A stretch of 64,000 nt of DNA from Carposina sasakii (Eukaryota > Arthropoda > Insecta > Lepidoptera > Carposinidae): the NCBI GenBank assembly GCA_014607495.2, contig CP053163.1:6986716-7050715 (forward strand), in the 5' to 3' direction. Each line of letters starts with the position of its first letter. The first letter of the stretch is position 1. The notes beneath the pieces were generated by a model. That model searched no databases. It saw only the letters and a program-made list of their open reading frames with translations, and was not told where the DNA came from. Below, in pieces: positions 43,491 to 54,461 of this stretch. A program made the translations under genes and the position numbers.

Positions 43491-44370
43491 ATATAGTATG
43501 TCTGAAAGAATTTTTTTTTTTTTAATAATAAAATAAACTTTTCAGAAAATACACGTATATATATATAATGTTAAGCTTCACCCGAGCAATAAATTAAAAT
43601 TCTGTATCTTTTATGTTTCTGTCAATAGTATATTTTTATTACGTAGTATCTAACTGTGAAATGCAAAGCGAAGCTGTTGCATCTCAATCACTTTAATTTT
43701 AATGTTTTAAAAGTCAACGTCTTAGCACATAAATGAACGATAAAAGCGAAGTTATTTTAAACCATAATAAAAAATGAGTTTAATAATTAACTCCATTTTA
43801 AAATAACCCAAAAGTTTCACTCTTGCATGAAATCAAAGCATAAATTATTATTAATCAGGTGACGTTCTATTCTAGTAAGTTCTCGTATGTGAATATTCTA
43901 TAGACACACGGTAATCTGATAATATCCGATTTGGTTTGATCTAGTTTGAGAAAAATGTGAAAATACGTTCTCTTTGAAAACTTTTCGTTGACTTTCAGCT
44001 TCCCTCGCTCCGAATAAAAGTTATAAAAATGGCAGATGCGATAACACCAACACAATCTTTGTCAAAGGATTCTTTGGAACTTTATGTGGGTATAAAATCT
44101 GTAAGTCAATGTTTAGAAAGATAAAGTAAATAAAATTTGGACAAAGTTTGTTTGAAGTTGCATCAATGTAGATGAATTAAATTATAATGAAAAATATTGA
44201 TACGAGTATATAATATTTACCTATAAATTTACCTGCATATTTTCATAAACTTAGATAAAAAAGTATGAAAATACATTATGAGAGAAATGGAATTTAATTT
44301 AAAAAAAATGAAAGTTTTTTAGCTTACGAGTAATCTCTTCACTAGAATACCAACTCGTAAGAGTTAACCA
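43491..44370. other. Intron sequence, no supported feature
   Basis: AT-rich. A T-run at 43511-43523 and (TA)n near 43555-43568 are the only simple repeats. Confidence 0.45.
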
Positions 44371-44504
44371 AGGAACTCAGGGACGTTCTCTTAGGCGATG
44401 AGCTAGGTATATACCTAGTTCTTATCATCACATATTAGGAACTCAACCATGTGTACTTTAATTTTGAAAAGTTATCCTATAGTAAATACAATAAAGATGA
44501 CAAT

Positions 44505-44880
44505 TCTATACCTAACATTAATAGAGCTTTGGAATTCCTTACCCCACTCGGTGAGGGATTGTCGTACCATCGGCATTTTTAAGAAGATACTTAAGGAGCA
44601 CTACTTGTCTCTCTGAAGTTAGTAGGTAGTAGGTTATTATGGAATATGTATGAAAATTAGTATGTATAGTATTTGTTTATTCTTTGTTATCTGTCTTTTT
44701 TTTCTTTTTTTCTCCCTCTGTGCACATGTGTTTTATCTATTCTGTGATATGTCTTTTTTTAATATTTTTGTTCCGGTTAGCTGGAAGAGATCTCTTATAG
44801 AGATAAGCTCGCCTTTGTACAATATTTATTTTAATTGTGTTATTTTTTATTTATGTGTGTGTGTACAATAAAGAAGGAAA
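44505..44880 (+). pseudogene. Family D LINE 3' end
   Basis: In the plus strand the sequence around 44523-44622 gives LWNSLPHSVRDCRTIG and IFKKILKEHYLSL after one frame correction, the ending of a non-LTR reverse transcriptase. The 3' UTR holds GTTAGCTGGAAGAGATCTCT and AGATAAGCTCGCCTTTGTAC and ends GTACAATAAAGAAGGAAAAG. Reverse copies of the UTR lie at 57775-57910 and 58780-58880. Confidence 0.7.
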
Positions 44881-45411
44881 AGGAAAGGAGTTATAACGTG
44901 AACGTTACGCCAGCAGAAATGTGGTGAATATGGTCATTTAAGTATGATAGATAATTAGAAAGATAGCTTCTGTAAATGGTAAGCCTATTTTTAAATTTGG
45001 TAAAGTGATAGTTTTTTTGTTATTCGAGAAAGTTTTTTGAGAAGTTATTTGAGAAACCCGGCTGGTTCGACTGGGGTAACGTTACCGCAGCAAGATGTTT
45101 TGTTAAGAACCCATATTGTTAAAAAAAAAACAAGATAAAAATACACGAGGCGTTAACTTAATCTATTTTTAACAATATTTTCGTCCGACCTTTACTGTTA
45201 CCCCTTTATTGTTTGGAAGAAAGGAGATTTTCTGTAATGATAAAAGCATCAGCAGAAAATTAATCCATTAACGTTTTTTGTCATCCTACTTTCTATCGTA
45301 ATCTTCACACGTTCAATTTTCTGTCATAGTCGAAAACGCGGAAATTTCTATGTTATAATAAATTTCATCAATCATTGAATGACATTTTGTGATTTAGTAG
45401 ATGTTTTTAGT

Positions 45412-45612
45412 AATCATCATCATAATTATCAGCCTTTTGCAGTCCACTGCTAGACGTAGGCCTCCCCCAGGGCACGCCACAAGACTGCCATGAGGGGTAG
45501 TGCCCATAGTCACCACGCTGGGCAGACGGGTTGGTGACCGCAGTTTGTATTTTGGACTATGTTGTCAACACGGGAGGCGCTGCTGCCCACCTCCCGCGAA
45601 CCCGGGTTTTCC
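45412..45612 (-). repeat. Family G RTE tail
   Basis: ATCATCATCATAATTATCAG microsatellite, then GCAGTCCACTGCTAGACGTA, GGGCACGCCACAAGACTGCC and GGGAGGCGCTGCTGCCCACC. Read on the minus strand the end encodes the RTE-like EAYV..QWTA motif. Confidence 0.8.
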
Positions 45613-45939
45613 GTAATATTCTGTTATAATTGATCAAAGTCACTAATTGACAAAATATGTAAACTCTCTACTGTTATTTTCCACATCAAAGGTGTTTTCA
45701 CTGAAAATGTTTAGCCTGTTTTGGTCAGATTGAAGGATTATTAATTTTCCGTTCAAATGCTTCATTGAGTAAGTGATACCAGGAAAATCGGGATTTTGTC
45801 GGCGACAATATATTACTGTGAAATTATTGGCCATTTTGGAACATTCTTTTGTCATTAACATATTTAGTTGAAGTCACTTTTGGACCACCAGGTTTTTCGG
45901 TTTTGTTAGACTTATTGAAAAGCTCTCTTGTATTAATTA

Positions 45940-46095
45940 AGATGGGCAATCGCCAAAGAGGCAAGGCAGAAGTTTGCAATATATACATCCTTTTCTACCT
46001 GTTTGCCTTTTTGTGTCCCACGTGATTAAGGTGCGCCAACCGCCATCACCGCAGTTTTTCATCGCGAAAAAGTCTGCACTGTGCTAATCGGTATA
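45940..46095 (+). repeat. Diverged family I-like repeat
   Basis: GATGGGCAATCGCCAAAGAG, GCAAGGCAGAAGTTTGCAAT, CCCACGTGATTAAGGTGCGC. The block order resembles family I but similarity is low. Confidence 0.4.
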
Positions 46096-46267
46096 ATGTA
46101 AATATGACTTTGTATATGTAACGCAAGTTATATTCGAGTAATTTTGACCTCGCTAGGTACTTTAAACGATACTGTGCACCCACCTAATTAAAAAATAAAT
46201 AAATTGTATTTGATTACGAATATTCTATAAGAACGATATGTCAGTTGTAGGAACGACTGTAAAAAAG

Positions 46268-46640
46268 ATAAGATAAATAAAATGTCTGAATCTTATTCAT
46301 ACAGTCCAGGTCTCAGAAATATAATAATTCAAATAACATACATACCAAAAGTAATACATAATATCTAAGGATAAGATAAGATAAGATAGATAAGATAATT
46401 CTTTATTTGCTCATAAACATAGTAGTTACAGATGTTATATTTATAATTTGTCCTTATGTTTAGCCAGTCAGACTTAGTATGCAAAATATCTACACACAGT
46501 AATATATTATTTACATTTCTATAATTGTACACAGCATAATATATAGTAACTCATAGGTAACATATAGAGCTTACAATTTAATAATCTCAGAAGTCGATGT
46601 CAAAACCTACCATACAGACTGCGTTTAGTAATCAATATAA
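46268..46640 (-). repeat. LINE tail with (GATAA)n microsatellite
   Basis: Plus-strand GATAAGATAAGATAAGATAG (46373-46392) followed by AATTCTTTATTTGCTC is, on the reverse strand, a 3' UTR ending GAGCAAATAAAGAATT plus a TTATC-repeat tail, a known LINE 3'-end arrangement. A shorter (AGATAA) stretch is at 46266-46282. Confidence 0.55.
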
Positions 46641-46679
46641 TGTGAAATAAATAAATTAATATTCACAAACTTCACAACA

Positions 46680-46867
46680 CATTGACCTAGTCCCACATTA
46701 AGATCCCTAAGGTCTTGTGTCGTGTATAAGTATATAAACATCCATGACTCGGAAACAAACATCGATATTCGTCATATCAATGATTGCACCTACCAGGATT
46801 CGAACCCAGAACCTATGGCGTCGCAGGCAGAGCCACTACCAACTACGAGTACACCAATCGGCCGTCA
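46680..46867 (-). repeat. tRNA-derived SINE
   Basis: The reverse strand begins GGCCGATTGGTGTACTCGTA (A box) and carries TGGGTTCGAATCCTGGTAGG (B box), then ATGTTTGTTTCCGAGTCATG and CACGACACAAGACCTTAGGG. It matches the plus-strand copy at 51105-51305. Confidence 0.8.
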
Positions 46868-47193
46868 ATAATAAAAATATTTAAATACTTTTACAAAATC
46901 TTGTCAACATACGAGTACCAACATTATAATATGGTAATCCTATTGCCGAATATATCAATAATTCAAAATAATCTGCGAATTTCGCAATCGTGTTTCGATT
47001 TATTCCCAAATAAGTTTGAAGTAATCCATATGCTGAGCACATCAAACATTCTCCATCTACAGCGAGAGACCCACAAAGTCTAAAAGGAATAATTCCTTCC
47101 AATCCGGTAGGTACATAGCGGGGTAGTATCTCAAAGCAGGACTTTAAAGTATGTTTGCTTATGGCAGATTTTAAATAAACTGATGGTTCTAAG

Positions 47194-47370
47194 GGTCGCT
47201 TCATATCTGATGGAAAATCTGTCGCGTATTTGTCGGTCGCGTAACGTCAGAACAGGCAAATATATAACAAAACATTCAACCTTTCACACTCAAACGATGA
47301 TGCGTTAGTGCTTTTGACTGTATCTGGAGATACGCTCGACGCATCTTCCGTCAGATATGAACCGACTCTA
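47194..47370. mobile_element. Short MITE, about 177 bp
   Basis: GGGTCGCTTCATATCTGATG (47193-47212) is the approximate inverse of CCGTCAGATATGAACCGACT (47349-47368). CGCG-containing subterminal words (GTCGCGTATTTGTCGGTCGC, GATACGCTCGACGCATC) lie inside. Confidence 0.65.
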
Positions 47371-48730
47371 ACTTATAAATAAATTTAGTTATCATCTAAA
47401 ACTTGATCAAGATAGAGTCAGCATCCACATTAACTGATCATTGAAAAAGCCGGTCTTGGGTCATATTAAGCAGGTGTATTATGTACCTAAGAGGTGATCT
47501 ACTACGCAATCGGGATGGGATAGCAAGGGATAATTTTTTTTAACAAATGGACCTTCAAACGCATCGATATAGAAATACGACATAAATTGCTAAGCTTCAA
47601 CAAAATGATGCCGAGCAATCGAAAGGGATTTTATTGAACGGTATATAAAGACGCGCCATGAGATGCCCTGTAAGCCTAGCATGACCTGCGAAACACGATA
47701 TGATAAACCGATTTATTGACATTAAGCCTAGACAGGCTAGGAATACGATAATAATAGCCGCCATGTTGAATTTTGTATACGATTACGTACGATAAGATAT
47801 CCACGATGCGTGGTCATGCTAGGGGAGCTGGCGTATTGCGATAGGCAACGGTATGCTATGGACTACGGCGCTCATGCGTATGATATGAATACTCGATCAA
47901 ATGTAACTAAAAATAAAAGTGAATCGGGCAGCAGGAGCATTATCTTGGCGCTGGAATGCTGCGTCCGGTATCTTAGCGGCTACTGTGTACTGACTGACGA
48001 CAAAATCCCGCGCCAGGCCGTCTCGGTTTTCGTAGGCCTTTAGTATATTTTTTGAAAGATCTGCCTTTGGAAATTTTTCTAGATAGTATACCCATTTTTA
48101 TAGACTTATCTTTTAGATTTTTTATTCAAGCAGAAACAAATTATAGTTTACCTCACCCTAACCACTTTACACCGTAACTTACAAATAAAACGTTACCTTT
48201 TTGTAAATTCGATTTGCATAATATCCTCTATAGATGATCTGTATGTACACGAACAGCCTTGGGATACGAATCATGCCGATATTACAAAAAGTTTCTTATT
48301 TGCCCGATTGTTTACCGATTCTTTCTATTTGTTACTAAATCACTCTAAAAGGGTATAGCATCGAATGGATGTGGACACTTTGGGTTATTTGAAACCATTA
48401 TTGGAATGTGAACATGGAACGTAATTTATGGCTATAAGCTTTTCTGGGAGCATTTTATATTCGAAGGTCCATGCTCGAAAATTTCTATTTTGTTGACGAC
48501 ATGGGTTCTCTTAAGGAAAAACAGCATGTTTAACAGTGTTAATTTTACTGTTTTTTTTATCTTTCCTAAACAGTTACAAGACAAGATAGTTCAGGGACCA
48601 GCTGTGCATAGGTATTCACTGAATACTATTCAGGCAGGAACTAAGCTGATTGACCTATTTGGTCTACAAAAACTAATCAAAGCAAAAATGTGTCACTAGT
48701 TTTTTTGCTAAAAAAACTATATTTTTACAG
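47371..48730. other. Intron sequence upstream of the dpr Ig exon
   Basis: 47770-48045 is GC-richer than the surroundings and looks single-copy here. It carries a 77-codon open frame of unknown nature. It could be a conserved regulatory element of the gene or an old insertion. Confidence 0.35.
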
Positions 48731-48927
48731 GTTTAACAGCCGGCGGCGTCAACATCAGTGACATCGACATATTCAATCCGAACGACGATACGCTACTAAA
48801 TACGACGGTTTCCACCGAAAATCTCGGTCAGCCGTACTTCGATAATGCCACGAAAAGGGAATACACCGCGGCGGTGGGCCAACCCGCCTATCTGCACTGT
48901 CGGGTCAAGAACTTAGGCGATCGAGCG
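48731..48927 (+). CDS. dpr: dpr-family cell-surface Ig protein, exon with start of first Ig domain
   Basis: The exon lies between acceptor ATTTTTACAG and donor GTGAGT (48928-48933) and is open in a single frame. It encodes LTAGGVNISDIDIFNPNDD and, at the end, GQPYFDNATKREYTAAVGQ and AYLHCRVKNLGDRA. PYFD..A/T..R and GQ.A.L.CRV.NLGD are hallmarks of Dpr first Ig domains: the Cys is the B-strand cysteine, and the partner Trp (VSWI) is expected at the start of the next exon. Three N-glycosylation sites are visible (NIS, NTT, NAT). The exon starts in phase 1, matching the exon at 13999-14035, and ends in phase 0. Codon use and GC content differ sharply from the flanks. Dpr proteins bind DIP receptors at synapses. 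I cannot tell which family member this is, and no later exon is in the window. Confidence 0.9.
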
Positions 48928-49980
48928 GTGAGTATGTTAAAGAATAGATTAGATAAAGAATATTTTCGAATGCGCATCAAGAGTAAAAGCATGTTACCAC
49001 TGACGGAATATAGGTCCACTCGGAAAGAATTTTGACCTTAGAGTGAGGGTTGAAAGGTTGTAAGAAAAAAATAGCAAGGCGGGCGTAAAGCTAGTAAGTA
49101 ATAGATTTTATAGCGTACACAAAAAAAAAAAATTATGTTGAAAGAAACCACAAAAAGCTGAGCCTTTTTGAGCGTGGTGGTAAAACACAAAGACAAAGAA
49201 TAAACCTAACATTCTATAGAATAAAGAGCTAATGGATTATTAGTTAAATTTGTGAGTAGCCTTACTTCTGTAATTGATAGAGGCAAGGAAAGTTATACAG
49301 TACTAACTTATACTATTACTATTATACAATTATTAATAATTAATTAATTATTAGTAATACTATTATTATTATTCCTCTATGCTATTATACACAAATCCAA
49401 AGATGACCTCTATCTCTCTGTAGACATATTCAAAATAGTTGACTACAATACAAAAGTTGTTGCGCTTAATTGTAAGTAGTTTAAAACTATAAATAACAAA
49501 TAAGCATTTCCTAAGAAGTGTGTCTGAGTTGGCCACCAGTATTTAGCTTCAATCAAACGGATTCAAAGGTTTATTTATTTATAAGCAGAGGGCATAGATA
49601 ATAAGCGAAGTTTGTGAGGTCTAAACATATCAAAAATACATCAATGACAGGCGTCAAAAAAGGCCAAGTTCATTGTGATTTCTATATCTAAGGTCATTAC
49701 CACTATTGGCGGTGAAGCTTACTATTAAGCTATACTGAACACCAGTGGAATCATCTGGACAGAAATTAATTTGTGCACCACTACGATTTCGGAGTTCACA
49801 ATGCATTGCGTTCTCTGTGGCATACAGCATTTAATATTAGGTAGTACTTTACGAGCTTATTGATGTCCTGCTGAAAGCGCATTGTAGGTATGTACTTTAT
49901 TGTCCGTGTGTATACCCGCTATAATCGGAAAGACGAATTTACTATTAAGTATACCACTAGCATTGAATACGTGTGCATTA
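48928..49980. other. Start of the next dpr intron
   Basis: AT-rich with (TTA/ATT)n near 49310-49375. No repeats or exons were recognised. Confidence 0.45.
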
Positions 49981-49984
49981 AATT

Positions 49985-50260
49985 ATTACCGTCTTCAGCC
50001 TATTGCAGTCCACTGTTGGACGCAGACCTCCCACAGGACACGCCGCAAGACCACTGCCATAGGGGGATTTTGCCCATAGTCCCCACTCTGGGCACACGGG
50101 TTGGTGACCACAGTCTGATTTTTGGACTATGTTGTCAACACGGGAGGCGCTGCTGCCCACCTCCCGGAAACCCTAAATCGCTTCGTACGATAACCACGGA
50201 CAGGCATGGAGTGGCACAAACTTTACTCTGCCGGCACCGCACGCGGCTAAAATTACGAGT
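49985..50260 (-). repeat. Family G RTE tail, complete
   Basis: CAGCCTATTGCAGTCCACTG, GGACACGCCGCAAGACCACT, GTTGGTGACCACAGTCTGAT, GGGAGGCGCTGCTGCCCACC and ending CTCTGCCGGCACCGCACGCG. Confidence 0.8.
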
Positions 50261-50309
50261 ATTACATAAAAGTCATACATAAAATCACGACTCTCTCGCG
50301 GAGCTTTTC

Positions 50310-50400
50310 AAAGAGTTATACTAAACGTGGCGGTTGGATCTTCATTGTGATCCTACAGTTCTATTATGCTGCTCCATTCCGGAAACCCAGCCATGTATTA
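50310..50400 (+). repeat. Family C 3' part
   Basis: ATACTAAACGTGGCGGTTGG, TTGTGATCCTACAGTTCTAT and GGAAACCCAGCCATGT. Confidence 0.6.
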
Positions 50401-50424
50401 CTAGATACTAGGTAAGTCATAGCT

Positions 50425-50620
50425 GTATAGGGTGTTTTTTTGTCTCTAACGTTTCCGAATACTACGCATTCTCCTCATGATCCCGTTCATTTTCCTCTAT
50501 GGAGGTATACTTGGGAAGTGACCGGTTTCCAAGATATTAAGGTCCAAAGTTGAATTATCAGATTGCATTTTTATGCAGGAATGCACGTACACGCTAACAA
50601 ACAATTTTTACGAGAAAAAT
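50425..50620 (-). repeat. Diverged family A element
   Basis: TATAGGGTGTTTTTTTGTCT, TCTCCTCATGATCCCGTTCA, TTGGGAAGTGACCGGTTTCC and AAGGTCCAAAGTTGA keep the family A order, but it is clearly older than the other copies. Confidence 0.6.
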
Positions 50621-51104
50621 TATCATTTTAGAGATCATACATTGCACAAGATAATAAAAAAATTGCCATTAAAAACGTTTCCCTGCAATGTGACGGAAAT
50701 AAATCAACGAATTTACCCAAACGTCCGATGTGTGTTTCACCAAACTTTTACAGCGCTTAAATTGCAGTTTTTGTGTATCGGAAAAGCTATTTGTTATAAT
50801 GAAAAATGATGACGTTTGCGGTCTTTAGAGACAACTGGATTACAAATAGTCCACAGGTTAGCCGAAATATATGTTTTTTGTTTGTTTCACATAGTTAGTG
50901 AATTGAACGAAGCATGGTAAAAATTTTGGCAACTAACTACACGAGTATATGTTGCTGTATGTCAAAGTGAATTATTATGTGGGCTATTTTCTATTGGTGT
51001 TACTAACAAACCGCGCGTAAAGTTAAACATAACTTTTGAGTTTCTAAGAGTAAAGGGTAGGTATGTAATATCTGTCAAATTAAACAGTGTATAGCTCATA
51101 CTTA

Positions 51105-51305
51105 GACGGCCAATTGGTTTAGTAGGTAGTGACCCTGCCTGCAGGTGCAAACATTGATATCATGAATGTCGATGTTTGTTTCCGAGTCATGGATGTTTCT
51201 ATACTTATCTATGTTTTTATATACCGTTGCTTAGTACCCACGACACAAGGCCTTAGGGATCTTAATGTGGGACTAGGTTAATGTGTTGTGTAGTGTAAAA
51301 AAAAA
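51105..51305 (+). repeat. tRNA-derived SINE
   Basis: GACGGCCAATTGGTTTAGTA and GTGACCCTGCCTGCAGGTGC (B box region partly lost), then GATGTTTGTTTCCGAGTCAT and CGACACAAGGCCTTAGGGAT. It matches 46680-46867 in reverse. Confidence 0.75.
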
Positions 51306-51894
51306 GAAACAGACTCTACCTACTGTATTTTCCCTAACTTAACACATCTAATACTTAATGTAAGTTAAGATTTTTGGTAAGGAAAGCCCTATATGAGTTA
51401 ATGGAAATTTACACCTAGCTCTTGCGTAGTCTTTCTTAGTTTCCATTCCCCCTATCTCAACAAAACTCCACAAGCGAAGACGATCCCAAATGAAAGTGTA
51501 GAATAATACTTAAATATGTTCGATTTCTCATTCAGCACGTTCTACCTCTTAAATATGGTTCAATAACTTATTTCAATGTGAAAATTAAACAGACCTCAAC
51601 CCTAACTAATATACTGAAGAGGTAATATGTCATTAATACCATTAATAACTTTCCATATTTATGTGTGGGGCTAAAACTTTTGATTGATTCGGGCCCAAAA
51701 TAAACTTTGCTTCACGCCTGTCACAATCAATATGGCGAGCGAAATGATATGGGTTGCGTTTGAAATCAATATAATAGAAGAAATTTCGTTCTGCCTGTTC
51801 ACGAGGAATCGAATACTAAGTATATTATCGCAACATTGACTGACACATTCCACTGAATGGTACTCGAGTTGTAACTGGAAATAAATTACCGAAT

Positions 51895-52075
51895 AAAGCC
51901 TCGAGCACACCGGATGCGTAACGTAACCATGTACGTAACCACGTCGTAGTCACGCGCGTGGTTACCGCGTACCCCGATGTCACAACGGGTAACGCATACG
52001 TCTACGTGAACGCTCACGCATACGCAGTTAGCTGGGTACGCAACGGAGGCTGTACGTGCCCGGTTGCGGCAGCCA
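51895..52075. repeat. GC-rich stretch of ACGTAACC/CGCATACG words
   Basis: GATGCGTAACGTAACC, ACGTAACCACGTCGTAGTCA, CGTGGTTACCGCGTACCC and ACGCATACGTCTACGTGAAC are related short words on both strands, including the inverted pair GTAACCACG/CGTGGTTAC. It is possibly one arm region of a DNA transposon. Confidence 0.45.
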
Positions 52076-52274
52076 TTATGTCTTATGTCGGCGCGTTTTA
52101 TGTCTCCAAACAGCACTTACCTACCTATCTTTTACTTAGATTGGGAATACGCAAATATCCATCCACTGAGACAGAATAAGTAAAAATGTATTAAAAAAAA
52201 TATTTATTCTGTCTCTATAATAAACAAATAAAAAAGATTGGTACTATCTTTTGAGCTATAACATAAAATTGTTA

Positions 52275-52380
52275 CGGTGTAATTGCAAACCGCGTCTAAT
52301 GTTTCACTGTTTTAAATGACATTTGACAGCAAAATGTTTGGCATATCTATCAAATTTAGGCAATGTCAGTAAACATACTT
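52275..52380. repeat. Family M repeat
   Basis: GACATTTGACAGCAAAATGT, TTGGCATATCTATCAAATTT and AGGCAATGTCAGTAAACAT, parallel to 12945-13060. Confidence 0.5.
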
Positions 52381-52389
52381 ATATACAAA

Positions 52390-52655
52390 GTGGTAGGCCG
52401 CGTGGTGCTGGCAGAGTAGAATTCGTACCACCCAATGTCTGCCCATGGGTATCGTACGAGGCGATTTAAGGTTTTCCGGGAGGTGGGCAGCAGCGCCTCC
52501 CGTGTTGACAACATAGTCCAAAATACAAACTGCTGACACCAACTCGCCTGCCCAGCGTGGTGACTGGGCAAATACCCCTCATGGCAGTCTTATGGCGTGC
52601 CCTGTGGGAGGCCTACGTCAGGCAGTGGACTGCAATAGGCTGATGATGATGATAA
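52390..52655 (+). repeat. Family G RTE tail with (ATG)n end
   Basis: Plus-strand order: CCGCGTGGTGCTGGCAGAGT, GGGAGGTGGGCAGCAGCGCC, GGCGTGCCCTGTGGGAGGCC, CAGTGGACTGCAATAGGC, ending TGATGATGATGATAATG. The end reads RALWEAYVRQWTAIG followed by a stop, like an RTE reverse transcriptase C-terminus. Confidence 0.82.
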
Positions 52656-54130
52656 TGAAGAGGTATACAAAAGCTTAGCAGCTAGACTATACCTCGATGT
52701 GGGTCGAAACAACTGCAAATGGCACAACAAGGGCTTTAAATTTGAATAACAACGTTACTGCGGCGGCTAAAGGCTTTATTTACATTTGCGAATCGGACTT
52801 AAAGGATAAACGAATAAATTGTGGTATCAAATTTTTCCTTATTACGAAAAATGAACGGTACGGTTATAAGCGTGACTACAGTGATCTCATCAAATCAAAG
52901 GACATCCTCTTTTTTTGTTTAAAAATTAAAGGGCCAAAAAAATAATGATGTCAGAACTAGTCTCCCTGAGAAATTTTATAATAGCACCAATGAGTTTTTA
53001 TTTTCATCAGAGTAGACTTCTCGAACACGGTTTTTCATCTTTAAATATATGAGCTTTATCCGCTATTTATTTAGTATGCGCCGAGCTCTTTATGACTCTA
53101 TACGTGCTTATGTTTGAGTTTCAAAGAAGTTAAATAATAAAATATGCCTCCGTGTGTCATACGAGATGTAAAAAATATTTTAAAATGTGTAATAAAAGCT
53201 TAGGAATTACATTTCACCGGTAACTTATATTTATTTCTTATTTAAATCATAATTCGATTCCCACATTCCAGATTCCACATATCCACATATTAGCTGTCAA
53301 CATTACGGCCATTGATATCTCTTTTGCGCTCATCACTACATTGTAATAGTTATCTAAAAAAATATTGTAGCTATCGAAACGCATCGCACGGATTGTCAAT
53401 TTTTAACGCAAACTTACTATAAACGTAATAATAACTGTTTTAATAAATCATAGAATAGTACCAAAGCTGTGGGATCAGTTTCTCGAATCTGTTTGAGTTA
53501 AAAATTCTACAACTTTGATAATAGTATGAAATTTCGAGGATCTCCTTTTAGAATATAATGTATAGAATTACCGATAAATGTCAACGTACTTAATGTAATC
53601 TACAGCTACACATAATAAAACGCTTTGTACTGATTTGCAAGCGTAAATCAACTCAAAGCTTAAACCGCTGATAAAGAAACCTTAAACATGAGGGTGTGTT
53701 CAAGTCTTTTTATATCGGGCATCCAATAGGAAAGGATTTCCCGAAATTCCCAAAGGAACGGAGTAAACGGGAATCTATTTACGCGGACGAAGTCGTGGGC
53801 GTCCTCTAGTAAATAAATATTAACTTTATACCTAATAATACAGCAAATGTAAACTTTCTGAATTTCGTGCGAAAATCGTAAGGTTCTATTGAAGTTAGAT
53901 CAAAATACTCATAAATATTTTTTTACACTTACGGCCAATTTTAATACGAGTGATCAAAAAAATCTCGGATTTATTTATTCCTAATTTGAAATTTTGTATG
54001 AAAACAATTGAAAATTAAATCAGAGATAAGCAAAAAATCTCTCAAGATCAGTTATAGAAATTGATTGTTAAACAAATAATTTTACAAGCAAACATGTTAT
54101 AAAATTATTTATAGAGAAAATGGAAAAAAT
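52656..54130. other. Intron sequence
   Basis: An 82-codon open frame at 52697-52945 has no recognisable domain. At 53735-53815 there is a reverse fragment of the 37715-38335 repeat joined to a family E end (ATTTCCCGAAATTCCC, GCGGACGAAGTCGTGGGCGT). Confidence 0.4.
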
Positions 54131-54135
54131 TCTTC

Positions 54136-54216
54136 ACCCGAGTGGGAATTGAACCCACGACCGCTGCAAACCGTGCCTATGTGCCCGCTATAACCACTAT
54201 GCTTGGGAGCCACCGA
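54136..54216 (-). repeat. tRNA-like SINE fragment
   Basis: The reverse strand gives GGCTCCCAAGCATAGTGGTT (A box) and GTCGTGGGTTCAATTCCCAC followed by TCGGGTGAA (B box). It is a tRNA-shaped head of 81 bp, but the D/anticodon region is unlike a functional tRNA and it abuts an RTE fragment. Confidence 0.6.
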
Positions 54217-54224
54217 CGGTCAAT

Positions 54225-54461
54225 TACTCCAGCAAGCTGAAGTGGCAATGGGCAGGGCACATAGCTCGAAGCGTGGGATGGAGTCGGAAAGTTCTAGAGT
54301 GGATACCACGTATCGGCAAGCGCAGCGTGGGAAGGCCACCCGCGAGGTGGACGGATGACCTGGCCAAGGTTGCGGGCGTCCAGGCTGCTTCCGACCGGTC
54401 GGAATGGAGGTTGTTGGGGGAGGCCTATGTCCAACAGTGGACTTCTCAGGGCTGTAAATGA
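54225..54461 (+). pseudogene. RTE-type LINE reverse transcriptase C-terminus
   Basis: Open frame KLKWQWAGHIARSVGWSRK, VLEWIPRIGKRSVGRPPARW, TDDLAKVAGVQAASDRSEW, RLLGEAYVQQWTSQGCK, then stop. GRPP.RW.DD and the final QWT are hallmarks of the RTE/BovB clade end. It is 5'-truncated as LINE copies usually are, and has no frame break in this piece. Confidence 0.88.

Noticed and set aside
46268..46400. Possible CRISPR-like or regulatory GATA array
   Set aside because: It is a simple GATAA microsatellite attached to a LINE 3' end; eukaryotic context, no spacer structure.
54136..54216. Possible tRNA gene on the minus strand
   Set aside because: It has a tRNA-like outline with a good T-arm-like word but an atypical middle, and it directly abuts a LINE fragment; called a SINE fragment.
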